DNA of 64,000 nt, taken from assembly GCF_001635455.1 (NCBI RefSeq), contig NZ_LWEH01000091.1, positions 1-64,000 of the forward strand, read 5' to 3'. Positions 55,335 through 64,000 of this stretch are shown here, in pieces (the stretch's first letter is position 1; each line of letters opens with the position of its first letter). The stretch comes from Vibrio sp. HI00D65 (GTDB lineage Bacteria > Pseudomonadota > Gammaproteobacteria > Enterobacterales > Vibrionaceae). Under the pieces are notes generated by a model that saw only the letters and a list, made by a program, of their open reading frames with translations, made no database searches and was not told the origin of the DNA. Position numbers and translations under genes: made by a program.

Positions 55335-55923
55335 TTAAAACTTGTAGCGAGCTCCAACGTAGGCGGTTTGCGATGAGATATCGACACTGTCGATCTCAAC
55401 TCGTGCATTTCGGTAGCCAAGATGAATGTCGATATTATCTGAAACCAAGCTCAGCACCAACTTGGTATGCTGCTTCAGAGTTAGACGCAGATGCTCCCAA
55501 AGCTTTGACCTCCATATCCATAGATCCGACACCAGCCAATAGGGACACGTACAAATCTAATACGTCGCCTTCAACAATGAATTTTGGCTTGACGTTGATG
55601 AAGAAAGCCTGACCTTCGATATCCATTATCTCGTTATAAGTTACTTTGCCAAGTTTGCGGTATTCGGCTTCCAGCCCCAATTTAACAACGTCGTGTGTAT
55701 TGAATTCGAAGCCTCCAACTAGGTTATAGCTGAGATCAGACAGGTCAGATGAATCTTCAATTGAACGACCAAGATATTCTGATTAGGTTTCATTATGCAA
55801 GCCGATATCTGCGCCAATATAGAATTGGCCACGCTCTTTTGAGTTCTCTTTGTCACTAGCAAGCGCGACCGAGTTCATTGCGAAAATAGAGAATAGTGAT
55901 AGGGCGACCATACTGTTTTTCAT
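55335..55923 (-). pseudogene. Outer-membrane beta-barrel protein, broken by a stop codon and a frameshift
   Basis: Translation from the ATG at 55923 (AAAGG upstream) gives a signal peptide (MKNSMVALSLFSIFAMNSVALA) and then GQFYIGADIGLHNET, an OMP barrel start. Codon 47 is TAA (55783-55785). The same frame continues with SEYLGRSIEDSSDLSD and about 115 barrel residues to a stop at 55435-55437, where the frame shifts by one base. The shifted frame supplies VSDNIDIHLGYRNARVE and ends in GARYKF, with the terminal Phe of outer-membrane barrels. An intact ancestor would have been about 195 residues, an eight-strand barrel similar to OmpA/OmpX-type proteins. Two independent lesions argue for real decay rather than one sequencing error. 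Confidence 0.82.
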
Positions 55924-56606
55924 ATAGAACCTTTATTTAGTAAGTTATTGATTTCGCGAACATGCTATCAAACTAAAGATTTATTAGTTAATAAGAAACC
56001 TGTCTAAACATATGATTTTAATACCTTTTAGGTAATGGAAGTATCAACATCTCACATTTAAGACAAGGTATGAAAAGAGCACCAAACAAAGTGATTAATA
56101 TGGATAGTAAACACGTTGCGTTGTCACTTTTACACAGTTTACTGCAGTGCAATTAACTACGGACACATTTTTAATGCTATGTAGCTTACTAAGAATCTCC
56201 TTTGAGTATCAGAAACAAGCTAATTAAGCCTGAGTAATGAGAACGATGTAAATTGATAGAGCTTGAAGCGAGCTCAACTTGCAAGAGCCCAACTAAGTAA
56301 TCGGCAATCCAGATTAGGCACCAGTAATGTGTTGGAGATCTTGGAATGCGCGAGCAGTATGGGTTATTCAGGCTTTTCAGTTTGTTGAGGCCTCGGAGCT
56401 TATAACATCAAGAAGATTTTACACACAACCACTGCGTATTATGTATATTATGTTAAATGTAGCTTGGTAGTCATAAGGCAGAGCTCAATATCTGATGCCC
56501 TGCCTTCGTTTCTAGTCATCTTACACTGTGTATTTAACCATAATGGTTATTTACCATAAAATACCTAATAAACATATTACCTAATCTTCGATTAAGAATA
56601 CGTTTA
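55924..56606. other. 683-bp gene-free region
   Basis: No ORF of note on either strand and no RNA or repeat recognised. A weak stem AAGGCAG / CTGCCTT (56475-56506) lacks a solid T-tract. Together with the broken gene next to it, this may be eroded sequence. Confidence 0.5.
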
Positions 56607-58331
56607 TTAGATCTCAAGCATTAGTCTATCTATAGCTTCTGTTATTTCTTTTGTTCTTACTGGTTTGGTTACGAAATCATTCATACCAACATCTAAACAT
56701 GAACATTTATCTTCAACTGATGTGTGTGCGGTCAGAGCCACAATTGGCGTTTGGATGTTTGCCTTTCTCATGTATTTGGTTGTGGTTAAACCATCCATGA
56801 CCGGCATTGAAACGTCCATCAGGATTATGTCTATGGAATCTTTGTTGTCTTGTATAAAGCCTATCGCTTCTTCACCGTTACTTGTGACGAAAACTTCGTG
56901 GCCTTGCCTCGTTAGAATTAACTTAATCACCATCTGGTTTGTTGGATTGTCTTCCACGACCAGTACCGAGTATCGACTTCTGAGTTTTCTAGAACAATCA
57001 CCATCTCCCAGTTGGTTGCAGCTGTTCGTCACTCTGGTGAGTACTGGTAATTGAACCTCGAACTTTGAACCTTTCCCCGGCTCACTGTCTACTGATATTC
57101 GTCCACGCATTAACTCAACTAAGCGCTTGGTGATCGCTAAACCTAACCCCGTGCCGCCAAACCTTCGCGTTATTGTGCTATCTGCTTGCACAAATGGACT
57201 GAACAACAACGATAGCTGCTGTGAGCTAATTCCAATTCCGGTATCTTCAACGGTTATATAAAACGAACTCTGCCGGTATTTTATGGAAACATGGACGTGT
57301 CCGTGCTCCGTAAATTTAATGGCATTTCCGATCAGGTTAAACAATATCTGCGCTAAACGACTTGGGTCTATATAGTGAAGTTCACCATCTGGGATATAGC
57401 TAGACACTGTGAGCTTTAGACCTTTGCTGTCTGCAGCCTTTGTTTGTTCTGACAAAACAAAAGTTACAGTGTCTCTTACGTTGCTCCATTGTGGTGCTAG
57501 CGAGAAACAACCAGATTCAATTTTGGAAAAGTCCAATACATCGCTGATGATAGCTAACAGAAGCTCAGACGATGTGCTCATATTTAGCAATATAGACTGT
57601 TGTTCTTCTGTTAGCTGGGTCGACTTTAATGTGTCGATCAGCCCAATGATGGCGTTAAGTGGCGTTCTTAATTCGTGGCTCATCATCGCGAGAAATTCTG
57701 ACTTGGCTTTGTTCGCTCTTTCCGCGTCTTTCCTCGCTGTAACAAGCTCGGCGGTTCGTTCTCTAACCGTCGCTTCAAGCTTCTCCTTGTTTTCTATGTC
57801 GAAAACAGCACGCTCAATCAGTGGGCGGAATCGGTTAAGAGTTGCCTTAGTTTCAATGCTAAAATGTTTGTTATTCGAGTGAATAAAAATGATGACTGAC
57901 TGTGTTAGTCCGCTGTCGATACCAGTAATCAACACTGAGTTGATTTGGTCGAGAACAATGGGATGCAAGGTGTTAAATTCACCCAGAGATTTGGGTTCAA
58001 AAAGAATGGCGCACTCACCATTGATGACTCGAGATAGCTTACCATGATCGTTCAAGACCATCTCTTCAAAGACTTTATTGTTGGTCAGTAGAGTTTTGAA
58101 ATTACCTTCATTCCCTACTCTAGAGACCACGATAAAGTCGTCAAACTTAATGTACTTTTTCAACACAAACTCGAGGCTAGAAAATATCTCAGAGATGTTA
58201 TTTGCCTTACTGATTGCAGAGATTGTCGATAGAATTACCCTATTCTCTTCAGCCAGCTTTCTCTCACGGGCTTTTAATTTTTGTAGTTCAATACGTGCTT
58301 CTTGCAGCGCTTCTTGACCTTCAGAACCCAT
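56607..58331 (-). CDS. Hybrid sensor histidine kinase / response regulator (VpsS-like)
   Basis: A 574-residue cytoplasmic hybrid kinase without membrane segments. A short coiled coil (residues 1-35) leads to a GAF-like region (about 40-175), a second coiled coil, then HisKA with His219 in MMSHELRTPLNA. The ATPase domain has NLIGNAIKFTE, VEDTGIGIS and GGTGLGLAITK. The C-terminal receiver (about 450-570) has VVEDNPTN, phospho-acceptor Asp in LMDVSMPVMDG, and the TKPV lysine. The ATG overlaps the FIST gene stop (TAATG), so the two are coupled. The same FIST/hybrid-kinase arrangement is known as NosP/VpsS in V. cholerae, where the kinase feeds the LuxU/LuxO pathway. A phosphotransfer protein must lie elsewhere. 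Confidence 0.9.
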   Translation of the reverse strand: MGSEGQEALQEARIELQKLKARERKLAEENRVILSTISAISKANNISEIFSSLEFVLKKYIKFDDFIVVSRVGNEGNFKTLLTNNKVFEEMVLNDHGKLSRVINGECAILFEPKSLGEFNTLHPIVLDQINSVLITGIDSGLTQSVIIFIHSNNKHFSIETKATLNRFRPLIERAVFDIENKEKLEATVRERTAELVTARKDAERANKAKSEFLAMMSHELRTPLNAIIGLIDTLKSTQLTEEQQSILLNMSTSSELLLAIISDVLDFSKIESGCFSLAPQWSNVRDTVTFVLSEQTKAADSKGLKLTVSSYIPDGELHYIDPSRLAQILFNLIGNAIKFTEHGHVHVSIKYRQSSFYITVEDTGIGISSQQLSLLFSPFVQADSTITRRFGGTGLGLAITKRLVELMRGRISVDSEPGKGSKFEVQLPVLTRVTNSCNQLGDGDCSRKLRSRYSVLVVEDNPTNQMVIKLILTRQGHEVFVTSNGEEAIGFIQDNKDSIDIILMDVSMPVMDGLTTTKYMRKANIQTPIVALTAHTSVEDKCSCLDVGMNDFVTKPVRTKEITEAIDRLMLEI

Positions 58332-59515
58332 TACTTTTTTAACCTATAAAACGTTGCTGACGACACCATTAAATTACCGTGTGCATTCTCTCCACCTGAA
58401 AGTCTTCCTTGCTCACCAAATGTGAATGGACATATGTAAGGGAGTCCATTAAGTGCTTGATTTATTTGGTCGCAAACCTCATCCATGTCTTGCTTTAGAT
58501 TGAGCATTGGCCCTGCGCAAAAGATGTTAATCGCTCCTAATTTTTCTTCCAGTTCCATATCATTGTAGTAAGACGAATGAATGATATTAGCGGCACGGGT
58601 TATCAACTGCTGTTTGCAGCCTTGCATTAAATAAATGGTATCGCCTTCATTGATATCCGTAAAGAGTTCAATACCGTTACACTCAGTTTCTCGAATAGAG
58701 TGAGAGAGTTTGAAATACGGATAGTTGTATGATGTACCGACTTTCCGGCCTAGTGGATAGACAGAAGATTTTTCAAAGATATAGCCGTCGTCACTACCAC
58801 CTACATGGAAATTAGTCCATTCATTGTAAACCGTGGCAGCTGTTCTGTGGTCTATCTCGAGCAGGATTCTATCTCTTACTTTTGTTACGGTCCCTGAGTA
58901 ACGCGTAGGTGTGTGTCCTGCACTGAATGACGAATGGATAGACTGAGAGGAGAAAAAGACAGTTAGTGAAACGCCATTAATTGAGAGTGACTCTTCAGTA
59001 AATATACTCCAGTTTCCAGACACCTGATTGTCGGCTGCGCTACCGCCGATGATAGGTACTTGAGTGCCGAATTTACTGTCGATGGCTGCCATAACCTTCT
59101 CCTCGTTGCCGGGAGTAGAATGAAGCAAGATCAAGTCTGGAATTTCACCTTCACGGTTGGCGTTTTTTAGCGCTGAATCTATTGCGTCGAAGGTACTTTG
59201 TTCGACGGATTGACTGAAGTGCTTAATGCCGGTTCCGTATGCATTGATACCAGAATCGTAGATGATGAGTACACCGATTACAGGGCCTGAATGGAATCCA
59301 GTTTCAGTCATGATTCCATGGCATGTCGTGCATCCATGAATTGGAATATTAGGCAGAGCATCTACGAAATATCTCTGCACAGCGAGCGTGGAGTACTCTT
59401 CTGTGCAGTAGCAGATGAGACAAGCGATGTCCTCGGGGTTTTCTACCCCAAGAAGCAGTTCATCTACGGCGATTTTATCATCTAGAGAATAAGAGACTTT
59501 TGATAGAAATTTCAT
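58331..59515 (-). CDS. FIST domain sensor protein (NosP-like)
   Basis: A 394-residue cytoplasmic protein with FIST_N (about residues 20-215) and FIST_C (about 225-375) domains. PIHGCTTCHGIM, PIIGGSAADNQ and YVLA-like strands in the first half, and IFCAGPMLNLKQDM plus FTFGEQGRLSGGENAHGN in the second, are typical. FIST proteins sense small ligands; the NosP subgroup binds heme and nitric oxide and inhibits a co-encoded kinase. The gene is coupled to a hybrid kinase by a one-base overlap, supporting that role. Heme binding is not proven by sequence alone. It may instead sense an amino acid-like ligand. Confidence 0.85.
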   Translation of the reverse strand: MKFLSKVSYSLDDKIAVDELLLGVENPEDIACLICYCTEEYSTLAVQRYFVDALPNIPIHGCTTCHGIMTETGFHSGPVIGVLIIYDSGINAYGTGIKHFSQSVEQSTFDAIDSALKNANREGEIPDLILLHSTPGNEEKVMAAIDSKFGTQVPIIGGSAADNQVSGNWSIFTEESLSINGVSLTVFFSSQSIHSSFSAGHTPTRYSGTVTKVRDRILLEIDHRTAATVYNEWTNFHVGGSDDGYIFEKSSVYPLGRKVGTSYNYPYFKLSHSIRETECNGIELFTDINEGDTIYLMQGCKQQLITRAANIIHSSYYNDMELEEKLGAINIFCAGPMLNLKQDMDEVCDQINQALNGLPYICPFTFGEQGRLSGGENAHGNLMVSSATFYRLKK

Positions 59516-59626
59516 AGAGTTCTGGAAACTTTGTTAATGTTGTCTTTATAACACTTTGATGCACAGGGTTTCACTGGTTTAGTCAATATTTCTATCAAAG
59601 AGCGAGGTGTTGCTCAGTTTTGAGTT

Positions 59627-59992
59627 TTATTCTTTAGCGAGATTTACTGTATACGTCATGACCTGTTGTGGAAATGTAACCGTTATTGAGGAGGTCTTAT
59701 CATTGGTTTGTAAAAGCCAAGATGACGCCCCTTTCGATTCCAAAACTCCGTTACCATCGTAGCTAATGATGAATTTGCCAGTTTTAGATGTTTCAATCGA
59801 ATATCCCTGACTATCGCCCGAAATCGAAACATTATTATTATCAATACCAAATTCACAAGGTTTTGAAACTATACAGGTTATTGTCTCGGTATTATCGTAT
59901 GTCACTGTTCTCCAAGTAAATGCAGCTAATAAAACAACCAACATGACGATAATTTGAACAAGCCTGCCTTTCGTTAGCTTTTGTGCCGCCAT
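59627..59992 (-). CDS. Conserved hypothetical membrane-anchored protein
   Basis: A 121-residue protein. One N-terminal membrane segment (VQIIVMLVVLLAAFTW, about residues 12-27) is followed by a periplasmic beta-rich domain of about 90 residues with two cysteines (TCIVSKPCEFG) that could form a disulfide. I do not recognise a family. It lies 111 bases upstream of the FIST gene in the same direction and is divergent from ccoN, so it may belong with either. Pattern and place suggest a small envelope factor, but that is speculation. Confidence 0.65.
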   Translation of the reverse strand: MAAQKLTKGRLVQIIVMLVVLLAAFTWRTVTYDNTETITCIVSKPCEFGIDNNNVSISGDSQGYSIETSKTGKFIISYDGNGVLESKGASSWLLQTNDKTSSITVTFPQQVMTYTVNLAKE

Positions 59993-60071
59993 TATAATCT
60001 TTACTCCTTGTTACAAAGTTCAAAGTTTTTAAATAAAAATCCAATTCCAGACCAAGCGTAAGGTTACTACT

Positions 60072-60101
60072 CTGTCATTGATTTGTTAATTCAAGTATAG
60101 T
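60072..60101 (+). promoter_or_regulatory. Candidate promoter of ccoNOQP
   Basis: CTGTCA (60072-60077) and TATAGT (60096-60101) are spaced 18 bases apart. No exact FNR box (TTGAT-N4-ATCAA) overlaps it. Confidence 0.35.
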
Positions 60102-60250
60102 GTCGCGTTGAAAATGCCACTTTTTTTAAAAATCAGCAAGTGGAAATAAGGTCCTGAATAGGCTGAATTTCCTTTTCTAATTTGGGTGGCATTACGACGT
60201 GAGTCGTGTTGGAAGTAAAGTGTAGTAAATAAGAAATTGGAAGCATGCAA

Positions 60251-61678
60251 ATGAGCCAAGAAAAGCAGCTTGAACAAAACTACAACTATACGGTCGTCCG
60301 TCAGTTTACCCTAGTTACAATTTTGTGGGGTATTGTCGGCATGGGCGTTGGTGTTTTGATTGCCGCTCAATTAGTTTGGCCACAGCTAAACTTTGATACG
60401 CCGTGGTTGACGTACAGTCGTTTACGTCCCCTGCATACTAATGCGGTTATTTTTGCGTTTGGTACAAGTGCGCTGTTTGCAACATCATATTATGTTGTGC
60501 AACGTACCTGTCAGACGCGTCTCTTTGGTGGCCCTCTCGTAGCCTTCACCTTTTGGGGTTGGCAAGCGATTATCCTGTCGGCTGCAATTACTCTACCGTT
60601 AGGTTTAACCTCTGGTAAAGAATATGCAGAACTAGAATGGCCAATCGATATTGCTATTACTCTTGTGTGGGTAGCTTATGCAATCGTGTTCTTCGGAACC
60701 ATGATTAAACGTAAGACATCACACATTTACGTAGCGAACTGGTTCTTCGGAGCCTTCATCATCACTGTTGCCGTATTGCACATCGTTAACAGCCTAGCTG
60801 TTCCTGTATCTGCGTTTAAGTCGTACTCGATTTACTCAGGTGCAATTGATGCAATGGTGCAATGGTGGTACGGACACAATGCGGTAGGCTTCCTATTGAC
60901 AGCTGGCTTCCTAGGTATGATGTACTACTTCGTTCCTAAACAAGCTGGTCGCCCTGTTTATTCTTACCGTTTGTCGATCGTTCACTTCTGGGCACTTGTG
61001 TCTCTGTATATCTGGGCTGGTCCTCACCACCTACACTACACTGCACTTCCAGACTGGACTCAGTCTCTAGGTATGGTTATGTCTTTGGTTCTGTTTGCTC
61101 CTTCTTGGGGTGGCATGATCAACGGTATCATGACTCTATCTGGTGCGTGGCATAAGCTTCGTTACGACCCTATCCTACGTTTCCTAATCGTTTCTCTATC
61201 ATTCTACGGCATGTCGACTTTCGAAGGCCCAATGATGGCAATCAAAACGGTTAACGCGCTATCTCACTACACGGACTGGACTATCGGTCACGTTCACTCT
61301 GGTGCGTTAGGTTGGGTTGCAATGGTTTCTATCGGTTCGGTTTATCACTTAGTTCCTAAGCTATTTGGTCAAGAGCGTATGTACTCTGTATCTCTAATCA
61401 ATGTTCACTTCTGGTTAGCAACGATTGGTACGGTTTTCTATATTGTTGCAATGTGGATCTCTGGTGTGATGCAAGGTCTGATGTGGCGTGCAGTTAACTC
61501 TGACGGTACATTAACTTACAGCTTCGTTGAATCTGTAGAAGCGTCTTACCCGTTCTACTTTGTACGTTTCCTAGGTGGTTTCATCTTCCTATCTGGTATG
61601 TTGTTACTGGCATACAACACGTACAAAACTGTTTCTGCACCTAAAGATAGCCTTAAAGCTATCCTTCAACCAGCTTAA
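60251..61678 (+). CDS. ccoN: Cytochrome c oxidase cbb3-type subunit I
   Basis: A 475-residue catalytic subunit of the cbb3 terminal oxidase, with 12 membrane helices. The conserved heme and copper histidines are visible in [35 protein letters not shown] and [11 protein letters not shown]. It reduces oxygen at low tension and pumps protons. The ATG at 60251 has GGAAG seven bases before it; the ATG at 60245 is too close. First gene of the ccoNOQP operon. Confidence 0.96.
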   Translation: MSQEKQLEQNYNYTVVRQFTLVTILWGIVGMGVGVLIAAQLVWPQLNFDTPWLTYSRLRPLHTNAVIFAFGTSALFATSYYVVQRTCQTRLFGGPLVAFTFWGWQAIILSAAITLPLGLTSGKEYAELEWPIDIAITLVWVAYAIVFFGTMIKRKTSHIYVANWFFGAFIITVAVLHIVNSLAVPVSAFKSYSIYSGAIDAMVQWWYGHNAVGFLLTAGFLGMMYYFVPKQAGRPVYSYRLSIVHFWALVSLYIWAGPHHLHYTALPDWTQSLGMVMSLVLFAPSWGGMINGIMTLSGAWHKLRYDPILRFLIVSLSFYGMSTFEGPMMAIKTVNALSHYTDWTIGHVHSGALGWVAMVSIGSVYHLVPKLFGQERMYSVSLINVHFWLATIGTVFYIVAMWISGVMQGLMWRAVNSDGTLTYSFVESVEASYPFYFVRFLGGFIFLSGMLLLAYNTYKTVSAPKDSLKAILQPA

Positions 61679-61689
61679 GGAGATTTAGA

Positions 61690-62310
61690 ATGAGCTCAAA
61701 TTCAAATAATCGCCATGAGTTGGTAGAGAAAAACGTCGGCCTATTAGCGATCTTAATCGTTATTGCTATCAGTTTTGGTGCTTTAGTAGAAATCACCCCT
61801 CTTATCTTCCAAAAGCAGACAACGGAACCTGTAGAAAACCTACGCGTTTATTCTGCTCTGGAAATGGAAGGTCGTGATATCTACATTCGTGAAGGTTGTA
61901 ACGTGTGTCACAGCCAAATGATTCGTCCTTTCCGCTCTGAGACTGAACGTTACGGCCACTACTCTGTAGCTGGCGAAAGTGTTTGGGAACACCCATTCCT
62001 ATGGGGCTCAAAGCGTACAGGCCCTGATCTAGCTCGTGTAGGTGAACGTTACTCTGATGAATGGCACCGTGTCCACCTTATGGACCCTCGCGAACTTGTT
62101 CCTGAATCAAACATGCCTGGTTTCCCATGGCTTGCTGAAAATGTACTTGATGGCAAATTGACTCAAAATAAGCTAGAACTTTTCCGTAACCAATTTGGTG
62201 TTCCTTACACAGATAAACAAATTGCTAACGCTAAACAAGATGTTGAAGGAAAAACAGAGATGGATGCAATCATCGCTTACCTTCAATCGCTTGGTCACGC
62301 AATGAAATAA
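61690..62310 (+). CDS. ccoO: Cytochrome c oxidase cbb3-type subunit II
   Basis: A 206-residue monoheme cytochrome c subunit anchored by one N-terminal membrane helix ([19 protein letters not shown]). The heme-binding motif is CNVCH (about residue 75), and the distal methionine likely lies in [10 protein letters not shown]. It passes electrons from CcoP to CcoN. AAGGAG precedes the ATG; 11 bases separate it from ccoN. Confidence 0.96.
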   Translation: MSSNSNNRHELVEKNVGLLAILIVIAISFGALVEITPLIFQKQTTEPVENLRVYSALEMEGRDIYIREGCNVCHSQMIRPFRSETERYGHYSVAGESVWEHPFLWGSKRTGPDLARVGERYSDEWHRVHLMDPRELVPESNMPGFPWLAENVLDGKLTQNKLELFRNQFGVPYTDKQIANAKQDVEGKTEMDAIIAYLQSLGHAMK

Positions 62311-62319
62311 GGAATGATT

Positions 62320-62496
62320 ATGGACATTATTACATTTCAAAGTATTTGGACTGTGATCGTTTTTGCTTGCTTTCTCGGGATCGTTTGGTGGGCATATGGC
62401 AAGAACCGAAAATCACGTTTCGACGAAGACGCGAACCTAGTGTTTGCTGACGACGAGCCAGCAACGAGTTCTAAAAATGAAGGAGTGACAAGGTAA
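62320..62496 (+). CDS. ccoQ: Cytochrome c oxidase cbb3-type subunit CcoQ
   Basis: A 58-residue single-helix membrane protein (WTVIVFACFLGIVWWAYG) with a charged C-terminal tail, the CcoQ/FixQ stabilising subunit. The ATG at 62320 fits the AAGGA ribosome site; the ATG at 62314 abuts it. The stop overlaps the ccoP ATG by one base. Confidence 0.9.
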   Translation: MDIITFQSIWTVIVFACFLGIVWWAYGKNRKSRFDEDANLVFADDEPATSSKNEGVTR

Positions 62497-63470
62497 TGAG
62501 TACATTCTGGAGTATTTGGGTTAGTGTTATTACTATTGGTACCCTAATTGGTTGTGCTGCCTTGCTTCGTTGGTGTTTTAGAGATAAAACTGGCGTAGAA
62601 GTAGGTCAAGATATGGGCCATGAATACGATGGTATTCGTGAGCTTAACAACCCACTACCAAAATGGTGGACATATCTTTTCATTAGTACGATTGTTTTCT
62701 CAGCGATTTATCTTGCTCTATACCCTGGCCTAGGTAATTTTAAAGGTCTTCTGGGGTGGACTAGCTCGAATCAAACTGTACGTAGCGTTGAGGAATCTCG
62801 TTCTGCCATTTCTGCTGCACAAGCAAATAAGCAGTTGGATGAGTACGCAAAAGAGCTTGATGATGCAGACACCTACTTTGGTGCGGCATTCAGAAAGCTG
62901 GCTCACGACGAAAATGGTTTACGTTCAATCCCTGACATTGCATCAGATGCTGATGCGATCAAAGTGGGTCAACGTTTGTTCCTGCAAAACTGTTCTCAAT
63001 GTCACGGCTCTGATGCGCGTGGTCAGAAAGGTTTTCCTAACCTAACTGATGATGCATGGTTATATGGTGGTGAGCCTGAGGCTATCGTCACAACAATTAT
63101 GCATGGTCGTGTTGGTCAAATGCCAGCTTGGAAGGACGCACTCGGTGAGCAAGGTGTAAAAGAAGTTGTAAGTTATACTCTTAGCCTATCTGGTCGTAGT
63201 GTAAATGCGCGTGAAGCTGCTGCTGGTAAAGCTCGCTTCGTAGTGTGTGCAGCATGTCACGGCACTGATGGTAAGGGTAACCCTGCTGTTGGCGCTCCTG
63301 ACTTAACTGACCGAGATTGGTTATTTGGCGATTCTCGTGCAGACGTAACTGAAACAGTTATGTACGGTCGTTCTGGCGTAATGCCTGCTTGGAAAGACAT
63401 TCTAGGTGAAGACAAAGTACAGCTCGTTGCATCTTACGTTTGGAGCTTAAGCAACTCAGATAATAAGTAA
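62496..63470 (+). CDS. ccoP: Cytochrome c oxidase cbb3-type subunit III
   Basis: A 324-residue diheme cytochrome c. Membrane segments at the N-terminus (about residues 5-27 and 58-77) anchor two periplasmic cytochrome c domains with CSQCHG and CAACHG heme motifs. Each is followed by a MPAWKD distal methionine. It receives electrons from soluble cytochrome c or the bc1 complex. Coupled to ccoQ by a TAATG overlap. Confidence 0.96.
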   Translation: MSTFWSIWVSVITIGTLIGCAALLRWCFRDKTGVEVGQDMGHEYDGIRELNNPLPKWWTYLFISTIVFSAIYLALYPGLGNFKGLLGWTSSNQTVRSVEESRSAISAAQANKQLDEYAKELDDADTYFGAAFRKLAHDENGLRSIPDIASDADAIKVGQRLFLQNCSQCHGSDARGQKGFPNLTDDAWLYGGEPEAIVTTIMHGRVGQMPAWKDALGEQGVKEVVSYTLSLSGRSVNAREAAAGKARFVVCAACHGTDGKGNPAVGAPDLTDRDWLFGDSRADVTETVMYGRSGVMPAWKDILGEDKVQLVASYVWSLSNSDNK

Positions 63471-63480
63471 CATTTCAATA

Positions 63481-63518
63481 ACAGCCTCTTTCTAAGAGGC
63501 TGTCTTTCCTTTATTTTA
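63481..63518 (+). terminator. Terminator of ccoNOQP
   Basis: 10-bp stem ACAGCCTCTT / AAGAGGCTGT with a TCT loop, then a T-rich tract broken by C and A. It lies between ccoP and fixH, so the oxidase maturation genes may have lower or separate expression. Confidence 0.82.
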
Positions 63519-63554
63519 TAGCCTCTTCTTTTTATTCTTTTTTGAGATTTTTTT

Positions 63555-64000
63555 ATGGTAAAGCCTTGGTATAAACAGTTTTGGCCGTGGTTCTTAATCG
63601 CGTTGCCAGCGACAGTAGTTATTTGGACCATTATGACGGTTATTGTGTTTACACAGAACTCTGTAGACTTAGTGACTGAGGATTACTATAAAAAAGGAAA
63701 AGGCATTAATGTCGACATTTCAAAAGTAAATATCGCCGAAGAGCTGGGCCTATCGGCTTCACTTAATGAGAAAGGCAACTCTATCATCATAACATTAGAC
63801 AAAGGTAAACTTAAACACTTCCCTGCCATCAGCGCAATGTTCGTCCACAGAACGCTCCCAGACCGTGATTTCACTCAGCTACTAACCGCTGATGCGAGAG
63901 GAAACTACACACTGACTCTGGACCATCACTTAGAAGGCCCATGGTTTATTGAGCTGACTCCACATGACGAAGAATGGCTAGTTCAAGGTCGTATGAACTT
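63555..64000 (+). CDS. fixH: FixH family protein (3' end outside window)
   Basis: The frame opens at ATG 63555 and is still open at the window end (about 148 codons). The N-terminal KPWYKQFWPWFLIALPATVV leads to one membrane segment, then EDYYKKGKGINVDI, a signature of FixH/CcoG-cluster proteins. FixH takes part in cbb3 oxidase assembly, probably with the copper transporter FixI encoded further on. It lies 85 bases after ccoP across a terminator. Ribosome site is weak (GAG). Confidence 0.85.
   Translation, partial: MVKPWYKQFWPWFLIALPATVVIWTIMTVIVFTQNSVDLVTEDYYKKGKGINVDISKVNIAEELGLSASLNEKGNSIIITLDKGKLKHFPAISAMFVHRTLPDRDFTQLLTADARGNYTLTLDHHLEGPWFIELTPHDEEWLVQGRMN

Noticed and set aside
56285..56457. 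Integron attC site in the 683-bp gap
   Set aside because: GCCCAAC and GTTAAAT match the core consensus loosely, but there is no internal pairing and no cassette gene.
60078..60095. Possible FNR box before ccoN (TTGATTTGTTAATTCAA)
   Set aside because: The half-sites are too far apart and the right half does not read ATCAA.

Overview
The window is a stretch of Vibrio-like gammaproteobacterial chromosome, probably the main chromosome of a Splendidus-type marine vibrio. The evidence is a cbb3 oxidase operon, a GlyGly-CTERM DUF3466 protein, MatP, an RTX/VWA adhesin, a FIST protein plus hybrid kinase pair, moderately AT-rich coding sequence, and many gene neighbourhoods shared with E. coli. No rRNA, tRNA, CRISPR array, insertion sequence or prophage was seen. 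Species-level placement is inference.

Layout. 1-3.6 kb: C-terminal part of a giant type I-secreted adhesin whose start lies outside the window. 3.7-8.0 kb: rlmI, a chemotaxis receptor, acylphosphatase, tusE and yccA, the E. coli yccW-yccX-yccK-yccA neighbourhood with a receptor inserted. 8.3-12.6 kb: an aapJQMP amino acid ABC importer operon, read leftwards. 13.0-20 kb: a truncated CysG-type siroheme protein with a decayed methyltransferase tail, yajQ with a Trp-type DAHP synthase, an orphan PEP-synthase-like domain that has lost active-site residues, a DUF4442 protein, an unknown membrane protein and a CvfB-like S1 protein. 20.2-30.8 kb: rsmF, letB, letA, an ABC exporter, msrC, proQ and prc, a rearranged version of the E. 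coli prc-proQ-msrC-letAB-rsmF block. 31-52.2 kb: pepN, DUF2835, the large NAD-glutamate dehydrogenase, pyrD, zapC, rlmKL, a glutaredoxin-like gene, uup, DUF3466, rmf, fabA, a Lon-like protease and matP, again close to the E. coli pyrD-to-matP order.

52.2-60.0 kb is the most accessory-looking part: DUF3634, a TolA-domain-III-like secreted protein, a degenerate HDOD protein, DUF2971, a broken outer-membrane beta-barrel gene, a long gene-free gap, and a translationally coupled hybrid histidine kinase and FIST sensor that resemble the NosP/VpsS nitric-oxide pair. 60.2-64 kb is the ccoNOQP cytochrome cbb3 oxidase operon followed by the start of fixH, cut by the window end.

Regulatory signals read directly: a PurR-type operator and an intrinsic terminator in the pyrD leader (possible attenuator), a matS-like 13-mer just before matP, an inverted repeat covering the start codon of the TolA-like gene, a strong hairpin between aapJ and aapQ, and about twenty intrinsic terminators. 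I did not find a clearly new multi-gene system. The best novelty leads are the two decayed-enzyme proteins (CysG tail and PpsA-like), the pyrD leader, and the 52-60 kb accessory block.
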